Positions 29,937 through 34,520 of a DNA stretch of 34,520 nt are shown in pieces. Positions within the stretch are counted from its first letter, which is position 1. Each line of letters begins with the position of its first letter. The position numbers were made by a program, and so were the translations under genes. The notes beneath the pieces are model-generated. The model was not told the origin of the DNA, made no database searches, and was given only the letters and a program-made list of their open reading frames with translations. The DNA is from Streptomyces sp. MBT53 (GTDB lineage: Bacteria > Actinomycetota > Actinomycetes > Streptomycetales > Streptomycetaceae), in the NCBI RefSeq assembly GCF_016654115.1, contig NZ_JAEQAZ010000114.1, positions 1 to 34,520 on the forward strand. The letters run 5' to 3'.

Positions 29937-30449
29937 ATGTTCGCGAAGGCTGTCAACGGCCGTACCACCGCTGCCGCCGAGGGGGAGGTGGTGGTGCTGC
30001 TGATCGGCATGCGCATCAACCGCTTCTGGGCCGTGCACCACTGGGTGCCGGTGTTCCTCGCGATGCCGCGCATGCTGCGGGAGTTGGGGAAGGATCCCGG
30101 TCGCGGACTACTCGGGCATGTGCTGCTCACGGCGTCCCCGCGGACGTACTACGTCGTCCAGTATTGGGAGTCCAAGGAGAAGCTCTACAAGTACGCGAGT
30201 TCGCCCGACATGTTCCATCACAAGGCGTGGGCGATCATCAACCGCAAGGAGAAGGCGGGGAAGGTACGCGGACACGTCGGCCTGTGGCACGAGAGCTATG
30301 TGGTGCCCGAGGGCTCCTACGAGGCGATCTACGCCGACATGCCGCCCTTCGGCCTCGCGGCGGCGCACGGACAGGTGCCGGTGGAGCAGCGGGGGAGGCG
30401 GGCGAAGGACCGGTTCGCGTATCGGTCGGGGAGTGTGCCGTCCGAGTAA
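29937..30449 (+). CDS. DUF4188 family protein
   Basis: 170 residues. The family hallmark is clear: VVVLLIGMRINRFWAVHHW, then PVFLAMPRMLREL, then the GLLGHVLLTASPRTYYVVQYW region and a WHESYVVPEGSYEAIY stretch. It is a compact alpha/beta protein without membrane segments. Function is not established; the family resembles monooxygenase-like or dimeric ferredoxin-fold proteins, which I cannot confirm from sequence alone. A perfect Shine-Dalgarno, TAGGAGG, lies 5 bases before ATG 29937. It is divergent from and probably controlled by the MerR regulator. Confidence 0.87.
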   Translation: MFAKAVNGRTTAAAEGEVVVLLIGMRINRFWAVHHWVPVFLAMPRMLRELGKDPGRGLLGHVLLTASPRTYYVVQYWESKEKLYKYASSPDMFHHKAWAIINRKEKAGKVRGHVGLWHESYVVPEGSYEAIYADMPPFGLAAAHGQVPVEQRGRRAKDRFAYRSGSVPSE

Positions 30450-30470
30450 GTGGGCTGATGCGAGTGGGCT

Positions 30471-30550
30471 GCGCCCCGAAGGGGCGCGGGGCTGTGTCGA
30501 TATGTGGCTCCGCCACGTGGGCGCGACCAGCCACGACGGCGCGGCACTGA
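30471..30550. repeat. Streptomyces dispersed intergenic repeat with two hairpins
   Basis: GCGCCCC-GAA-GGGGCGC (30471-30487) is followed by CGGGGCTGTGTCGATATG, then GTGGC-TCC-GCCAC (30504-30516), then GGGCGCGACCAGCCACGACGG. From memory, this succession (GGGGCGCGGGGCTGT..CGATATG..GGCTCCGCC..GTGGGCGCGACCAGCCACGACG) occurs after many genes in Streptomyces genomes. Here it follows the DUF4188 gene and may act as its terminator. Its number of copies in this genome is unknown. Confidence 0.6.
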
Positions 30551-30605
30551 AACGACGGGACATCGCGGCACTTCCCGGCGGAGGGCCTGGCCTCAGACAT
30601 GACTG

Positions 30606-30635
30606 AGGGCCCGCCGCGGCGTTGAGGCAGGCCCT
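30606..30635 (-). terminator. Possible ndgR terminator
   Basis: AGGGCC (30606-30611) and GGCCCT (30630-30635) pair around a GC-rich loop containing the self-complementary CGCCGCGGCG. It lies about 20 bases after the ndgR stop. The stem is short, so this is a weak call. Confidence 0.45.
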
Positions 30636-30656
30636 TCTTGAGGTGTTCCGGGTGGA

Positions 30657-31373
30657 TCAGCCGGTGCGGCGCAGCGCCTCGGAGAGACGCGCGGCGGCGT
30701 CGATGACCGCCTGGGCGTGCATGCGGCCCGGGTGGCGCGTCAGGCGCTCGATGGGGCCGGAGACGGACACCGCGGCCACCACGCGGTTCGAGGGGCCGCG
30801 CACGGGCGCGGAGACGGACGCGACGCCCGGCTCGCGCTCGCCGATGGACTGGGCCCAGCCCCGGCGCCGTACGCCCGAGAGGGCCGTGGCCGTGAAGCGG
30901 GCGCCCTGGAGGCCGCGGTGCAGGCGCTCCGGCTCCTCCCAGGCCATCAGGATCTGGGCCGAGGAACCGGCTTTCATCGTGAGGGTCGAGCCGACCGGGA
31001 CGGTGTCCCGGAGTCCGGACAGGCGTTCCGCCGCGGCCACGCAGATGCGCATGTCGCCCTGGCGGCGGTAGAGCTGCGCGCTCTCGCCCGTGATGTCCCG
31101 CAGATGCGTGAGCACCGGGCCCGCCGTGGCGAGCAGCCGGTCCTCGCCGGCGGCCGCGGCCAGCTCGGCGAGACGGGGGCCGAGAATGAAACGGCCCTGC
31201 ATGTCGCGCGCCACCATGCGGTGGTGTTCCAAGGCCACGGCCAGCCGGTGTGCCGTGGGTCGTGCCAGCCCGGTCGCCGCGACCAGACCCGCGAGGGTGG
31301 CCGGACCGGACTCCAGAGCGCCCAGGACAAGGGCTGCCTTGTCCAGGACGCCGACGCCGCTACTGTTGTCCAT
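30657..31373 (-). CDS. ndgR: IclR-family regulator NdgR
   Basis: 238 residues, the length usual for NdgR. The IclR winged HTH is at about 8-60 (LDKAALVLGALESGPATLAG, TGLARPTAHRLAVALEHH), and the effector domain at about 75-235 (SAQLYRRQGDMRICVAAAER, VPVGSTLTMKAGSSAQILMA, VSAPVRGPSNRVVAAVSVSG). In S. coelicolor NdgR controls leucine and other amino-acid genes and affects antibiotic production; its place divergent from leuCD is the diagnostic context. There is no Shine-Dalgarno. A -35 TTGCGT (31403-31408), 17-base spacer and -10 GAGTAT (31380-31385) put the start point at the A of ATG 31373, so the mRNA is probably leaderless. The palindromic operator fills the spacer, which predicts autorepression. 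Confidence 0.93.
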   Translation of the reverse strand: MDNSSGVGVLDKAALVLGALESGPATLAGLVAATGLARPTAHRLAVALEHHRMVARDMQGRFILGPRLAELAAAAGEDRLLATAGPVLTHLRDITGESAQLYRRQGDMRICVAAAERLSGLRDTVPVGSTLTMKAGSSAQILMAWEEPERLHRGLQGARFTATALSGVRRRGWAQSIGEREPGVASVSAPVRGPSNRVVAAVSVSGPIERLTRHPGRMHAQAVIDAAARLSEALRRTG

Positions 31374-31379
31374 GAAACG

Positions 31380-31430
31380 ATACTCGCGTCTCACTCTGTG
31401 AAACGCAAGTTCCTTTTTTCGTGAGACGCG
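31380..31430. promoter_or_regulatory. ndgR promoter with IclR-type palindrome and extra half-site
   Basis: GCGTCTCAC-TCT-GTGAAACGC (31386-31406) is a 21-bp dyad with one mismatch. On the minus strand it lies between TTGCGT (-35, 31403-31408) and GAGTAT (-10, 31380-31385). A further half-site in inverted orientation, GTGAGACGCG (31421-31430), exactly complements CGCGTCTCAC at 31385-31394. The dyad should block ndgR, while the distal half-site lies nearer the leuC promoter. Confidence 0.75.
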
Positions 31431-31449
31431 CAACTCTTGTAGGCACAGC

Positions 31450-31550
31450 GGCCCGCGTTCCAAACGGGCCAGGCGGCGGCTGCCCGTGAACCAGGGGTGC
31501 GAGCGCCGTCTCCTCAAGATCTCTAGTTGGGCCGGCGCTGTTTCGCCGGC
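31450..31550 (+). promoter_or_regulatory. leuC leader hairpins
   Basis: Two stems lie in the leuC 5' region: GGCCCG (31450-31455) with CGGGCC (31465-31470), and GCCGGCG-CTGTTT-CGCCGGC (31531-31550). The second ends directly before the Shine-Dalgarno GGAGGG (31552-31557). No leucine-rich leader peptide with its own stop is evident; a frame from GTG 31486 runs into leuC without a stop. The second stem could influence ribosome loading; this is inference. Confidence 0.5.
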
Positions 31551-31563
31551 CGGAGGGAAAGCG

Positions 31564-32988
31564 ATGGGTAGGACACTCGCGGAGAAGGTCTGGGACGACC
31601 ATGTCGTCCGGCGCGCCCAGGGCGAGCCCGACCTCCTCTTCATCGATCTGCACCTGCTGCACGAGGTGACCAGCCCGCAGGCCTTCGACGGTCTCCGCCA
31701 GGCCGGGCGTCCCGTGCGGCGCCTCGACCTCACCATCGCCACCGAGGATCACAACACCCCGACCCTCGACATCGACAAGCCCATCGCGGACCCGGTCTCC
31801 CGGGCCCAGCTGGAGACGCTGCGCAAGAACTGCGCCGACTTCGGCGTGCGCCTGCACTCCCTGGGCGATGTCGAGCAGGGCGTCGTCCACGTCGTAGGAC
31901 CGCAGCTGGGTCTGACCCAGCCCGGTACGACCGTCGTGTGCGGTGACTCCCACACCTCCACCCACGGCGCCTTCGGCGCGCTGGCGTTCGGCATCGGCAC
32001 CTCCCAGGTGGAGCACGTGCTGGCCACCCAGACGCTGCCGCTGGCCCGCCCGAAGACCATGGCCATCACCGTCGACGGCGAACTGCCCGACGGCGTCTCC
32101 GCCAAGGACCTGATCCTCGCCATCATCGCGAAGATCGGCACCGGCGGCGGCCAGGGCTACATCCTCGAATACCGCGGTTCCGCCATCGAGAAGCTCTCGA
32201 TGGAGGCCCGCATGACCATCTGCAACATGTCGATCGAGGCCGGTGCCCGCGCGGGCATGATCGCCCCCGACGAGACCACCTTCGAGTACATCAAGGGCCG
32301 CGCCCACGCCCCCGAGGGCGAGGACTGGGACGCCGCCGTCGCGTACTGGAAGACCCTGAAGACGGACGACGACGCCGAATTCGACGCCGAGGTCGTCATC
32401 GACGGTCCCTCGCTGGCGCCGTTCGTCACCTGGGGCACCAACCCCGGTCAGGGCGCGCCGCTTTCGGCGTCCGTCCCCGACCCGGCTTCGTACGAAGACG
32501 CTTCAGAGCGCCTCGCCGCCGAAAAGGCCCTGGAATACATGGGGTTGGAGGCCGGCCAGCCGCTGCGCGACATCAAGGTCGACACCGTCTTCGTAGGTTC
32601 CTGCACCAACGGCCGTATCGAGGACCTGCGGGCCGCCGCCGCGATCGTCGAGGGTCGCAAAGTCGCCGACGGCGTACGGATGCTGGTCGTGCCGGGCTCC
32701 GCGCGGGTCGGTCTGCAGGCCGTCTCCGAGGGCCTGGACATCGTCTTCAAGGAGGCCGGCGCCGAATGGCGGCACGCGGGCTGCTCGATGTGTCTGGGCA
32801 TGAACCCGGACCAGTTGGCGCCCGGTGAGCGCTCCGCGTCCACCTCCAACCGCAACTTCGAAGGCAGGCAGGGCAAGGGCGGCCGTACGCACCTGGTCTC
32901 GCCGCAGGTCGCCGCCGCGACCGCCGTGCTGGGCCACCTGGCCTCGCCCGCCGATCTGTCCGACGCCCCTGTGCCCGCTGGAGTCTGA
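31564..32988 (+). CDS. leuC: 3-isopropylmalate dehydratase large subunit
   Basis: 474-residue aconitase-family enzyme which, with LeuD, isomerises 2-isopropylmalate to 3-isopropylmalate in leucine synthesis. The N-terminus MGRTLAEKVWDDHVV is characteristic. The three 4Fe-4S cysteines fall at 347 (VGSCTNGR), 407 and 410 (AGCSMCLGMNPD), the usual positions for this family. Other landmarks are GDSHTSTHGAFGALAFGIGT and GTNPGQ. ATG 31564 with GGAGGG 6 bases upstream is the start, not GTG 31486. leuD starts 5 bases after the stop. Regulation by NdgR is likely from the divergent layout. Confidence 0.97.
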   Translation: MGRTLAEKVWDDHVVRRAQGEPDLLFIDLHLLHEVTSPQAFDGLRQAGRPVRRLDLTIATEDHNTPTLDIDKPIADPVSRAQLETLRKNCADFGVRLHSLGDVEQGVVHVVGPQLGLTQPGTTVVCGDSHTSTHGAFGALAFGIGTSQVEHVLATQTLPLARPKTMAITVDGELPDGVSAKDLILAIIAKIGTGGGQGYILEYRGSAIEKLSMEARMTICNMSIEAGARAGMIAPDETTFEYIKGRAHAPEGEDWDAAVAYWKTLKTDDDAEFDAEVVIDGPSLAPFVTWGTNPGQGAPLSASVPDPASYEDASERLAAEKALEYMGLEAGQPLRDIKVDTVFVGSCTNGRIEDLRAAAAIVEGRKVADGVRMLVVPGSARVGLQAVSEGLDIVFKEAGAEWRHAGCSMCLGMNPDQLAPGERSASTSNRNFEGRQGKGGRTHLVSPQVAAATAVLGHLASPADLSDAPVPAGV

Positions 32989-32993
32989 GAGTC

Positions 32994-33587
32994 ATGGAAG
33001 CATTCACCACGCACACCGGCCGGGCCGTCCCGCTGCGCCGCAGCAACGTGGACACCGACCAGATCATCCCCGCCCACTGGCTCAAGAAGGTGACCAGGGA
33101 CGGCTTCGAGGACGGGCTGTTCGAGGCCTGGCGCAAGGACGAGAACTTCATCCTCAACCGCCCCGAGCGCAAGGGCGCGACGGTCCTGGTAGCCGGCCCC
33201 GACTTCGGCACCGGCTCCTCCCGCGAGCACGCCGTGTGGGCGCTGCAGAACTACGGCTTCAAGGCCGTCATCTCCTCCCGCTTCGCCGACATCTTCCGCG
33301 GCAACTCGCTGAAGAACGGCCTGCTCACGGTCGTTCTGGAGCAGAAGATCGTGGACGCGCTGCAGGAGCTCACCGAGAACGACCCGCAGGCCGAGATCAC
33401 GGTCGACCTGGAGGCCCGTGAGGTGCGTGCCGAGGGCATCACCGCCGCCTTCGAACTCGACGAGAACGCCCGCTGGCGGCTGCTGAACGGACTGGACGAC
33501 ATCTCCATCACCCTCCAGAACGAGGGCGACATCTCCGCGTACGAGGCCAAGCGCCCCTCGTACAAGCCGCGGACGGTCCAGGTCTGA
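32994..33587 (+). CDS. leuD: 3-isopropylmalate dehydratase small subunit
   Basis: 197-residue swivel-domain subunit that completes the LeuCD active site. Landmarks are RRSNVDTDQIIPAHWLK near residue 16, GPDFGTGSSREHAVWAL near 68, SSRFADIFRGNSLKNGLL near 94, and an end SYKPRTVQV. Its length and start (MEAFTTHTGRAVPLRRSNVD) match actinobacterial LeuD. It lies 5 bases after leuC, so the two are coexpressed. A 14-bp terminator stem follows. Confidence 0.97.
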   Translation: MEAFTTHTGRAVPLRRSNVDTDQIIPAHWLKKVTRDGFEDGLFEAWRKDENFILNRPERKGATVLVAGPDFGTGSSREHAVWALQNYGFKAVISSRFADIFRGNSLKNGLLTVVLEQKIVDALQELTENDPQAEITVDLEAREVRAEGITAAFELDENARWRLLNGLDDISITLQNEGDISAYEAKRPSYKPRTVQV

Positions 33588-33632
33588 CCCCAACCCCCGC
33601 ACCAGGTCGAGATCCGGCCACCGCGACACCCT

Positions 33633-33665
33633 CTGTACCCCCGATCGCCACGATTGGGGGTACAG
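33633..33665 (+). terminator. leuCD terminator hairpin
   Basis: CTGTACCCCC (33633-33642) and GGGGGTACAG (33656-33665) are perfect complements. Four more pairs inside (one G-U) extend the stem to 14 bp around a GCCAC loop. It lies 46 bases after the leuD stop. No T-tract follows. Confidence 0.85.
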
Positions 33666-33850
33666 CCATGTCTGCACTCGAACGGCCCCGCGCGCCTCCA
33701 ACGCTTCTCTCAACTTCCCATGTTAGACAGGGTGTTGACTGGGTAGGCGCAGCTTTGAGCCAAGGCTGCCGCCGGGCTCCGTCAGGCCGTTCGAGGCACC
33801 AGTTGCGACCCCCGCAGGCGACAACTCGCCCCAGATGGCACAATCTGTGC

Positions 33851-34081
33851 ATGGAACACGACGGCCAACTCAAGCTCTATGCGGCAGTCGCGGACCAACT
33901 CAAGGAAGCGCACACAAGGGTGCGCGCACTGCAAGTCCCGGAGGGCGTACGGATGGCGCTGGCCCGGAAGCTGCTGGTCATTACGGCCGCGGCCAAGCAC
34001 GATCTCGCCGACGCGACAAGGCGACTGGACCGGTTCACGGCCGACCTCGACGCGGGTCGATTCCCCGAAGAGGAACGCTGA
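33851..34081 (+). CDS. Small helical hypothetical protein
   Basis: 76 residues from ATG 33851 (MEHDGQLKLYAAVADQLKEA). The frame is open back to 33668, but that part has irregular composition and includes the spacer after the leuD terminator. I do not recognise a domain. The sequence looks fully alpha-helical with heptad-like spacing (LKLYAAVADQLKEAHTRVRALQ, then KLLVITAAAKHDLADATRRLD), which suggests a helical hairpin or small coiled coil. It is soluble, without Cys. It lies between leuD and hupS; hupS has its own promoter, so this is probably a separate unit. No clear Shine-Dalgarno is present. Confidence 0.75.
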   Translation: MEHDGQLKLYAAVADQLKEAHTRVRALQVPEGVRMALARKLLVITAAAKHDLADATRRLDRFTADLDAGRFPEEER

Positions 34082-34138
34082 ACAAGTCCAGGACAGCCGA
34101 GTTCGTTGCGGCGCACGGGTGATTAGCCCGTTTCGTGT

Positions 34139-34167
34139 TTGATTTGCGGTATATATCTGCCTAACGT
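34139..34167 (+). promoter_or_regulatory. hupS promoter
   Basis: -35 TTGATT (34139-34144), a 17-base spacer and -10 TAACGT (34162-34167). The spacer includes the AT-rich run GGTATATATC. The predicted start point is near 34174, giving a leader of about 45 bases before the GTG. It is the best sigma-HrdB-like promoter in the window. Confidence 0.7.
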
Positions 34168-34218
34168 GCGGAAAAGCCTGAACACTTTCGTTCCGGCAAT
34201 GTCTCCGAAGGGGAAGAC

Positions 34219-34520
34219 GTGAACAAGGCGCAGCTCGTAGAAGCGATTGCCGACAAGGTCGGTGGCCGTCAGCAGGCCGCCGAGGCGGTCGACGCGGTAC
34301 TGGACGCCATCGTCCGTGCCGTCGTCAGTGGGGACCGGGTCTCGGTCACCGGCTTCGGTTCGTTCGAGAAGGTCGACCGTCCGGCCCGTTACGCCCGCAA
34401 CCCCCAGACGGGCGAGCGGGTTCGGGTCAAGAAGACCTCCGTTCCGCGCTTCCGCGCGGGCCAGGGTTTCAAGGACCTGGTGAGCGGCTCGAAGAAGCTC
34501 CCGCGCGGAAGCGCGGAACG
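34219..34520 (+). CDS. hupS: HU-family nucleoid-associated protein HupS (3' end outside window)
   Basis: The first 100 codons of a DNA-bending HU protein, running off the right edge. The start is GTG 34219 (VNKAQLVEAIADKVGG), with GGGGA 5-6 bases upstream. The HU core is complete: helical N-terminal half, VTGFGSFEKVDRPARYARNP, and the DNA-binding arm with RNPQTGERV and the following VPRFRAGQGFKDLV. After the core, the sequence continues SGSKKLPRGSAE, the start of a basic tail. This fits the two-domain HupS of Streptomyces (spore-associated, with a Lys-rich tail) rather than the single-domain HupA. The tail itself is outside the window. Confidence 0.93.
   Translation, partial: MNKAQLVEAIADKVGGRQQAAEAVDAVLDAIVRAVVSGDRVSVTGFGSFEKVDRPARYARNPQTGERVRVKKTSVPRFRAGQGFKDLVSGSKKLPRGSAE

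Overview
The window is a 34.5 kb piece of an actinobacterial chromosome, almost certainly Streptomyces. The GC content is very high and third codon positions are nearly all G or C. GTG starts and likely leaderless promoters are common. The gene families are typical of the genus: two conservons, a WhiJ-type XRE/DUF397/ATPase cassette, AccB/AccE, NdgR-LeuC-LeuD and a HupS-type histone-like protein. From memory, the order accB-accE-cvn2-cvn1-FAH-gltX-HAD-tRNAs-merR-DUF4188-ndgR-leuC-leuD-hupS matches the S. coelicolor SCO5535-SCO5556 neighbourhood. No database was searched.

Layout. Bases 1-1702 hold two ABC-2 type permease subunits; the first is cut by the window edge. Bases 1683-3460 hold a WhiJ-type cassette: two tandem DUF397 genes, their XRE/DUF5753 regulator, and a divergent HATPase protein across a 13-bp palindrome. 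Bases 3453-7689 are a run of small regulator/effector pairs: DUF1772 membrane protein with TetR, PadR with two DUF1048 proteins, and an MFS transporter with AraC. Bases 7705-8313 encode a YceI protein with its own promoter and TTGAA palindrome. Bases 8713-10542 encode the acyl-CoA carboxylase beta and epsilon subunits.

The clearest accessory element is at 10599-13763: a 1,054-residue NACHT NTPase with an N-terminal helical region and C-terminal leucine-rich repeats. This is the architecture of the bacterial NLR-like proteins, some of which defend against phage. It lies between the accBE and cvn2 transcription units, each of which ends in a strong hairpin next to it, and its 3' third is less GC-rich than its neighbours.

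Bases 13869-24635 hold two complete conservons in tandem on the minus strand. Each has a membrane sensor kinase-like CvnA, a roadblock CvnB, a DUF742 CvnC and a small GTPase-like CvnD. The core domains are nearly identical between the two. The C-terminal tails of the CvnA proteins have diverged, but both end in the same conserved motif.

Bases 25207-34520 start with a small ORF carrying two NPRRT motifs. Then come a fumarylacetoacetate hydrolase family enzyme overlapping gltX, a HAD phosphatase, one tRNA-Gln and two identical tRNA-Glu genes, and a MerR/DUF4188 divergent pair. The leucine block follows, with ndgR divergent from leuCD and its palindromic operator placed between -35 and -10 of the ndgR promoter. 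The window ends with a small helical protein and the start of hupS, which runs off the edge.
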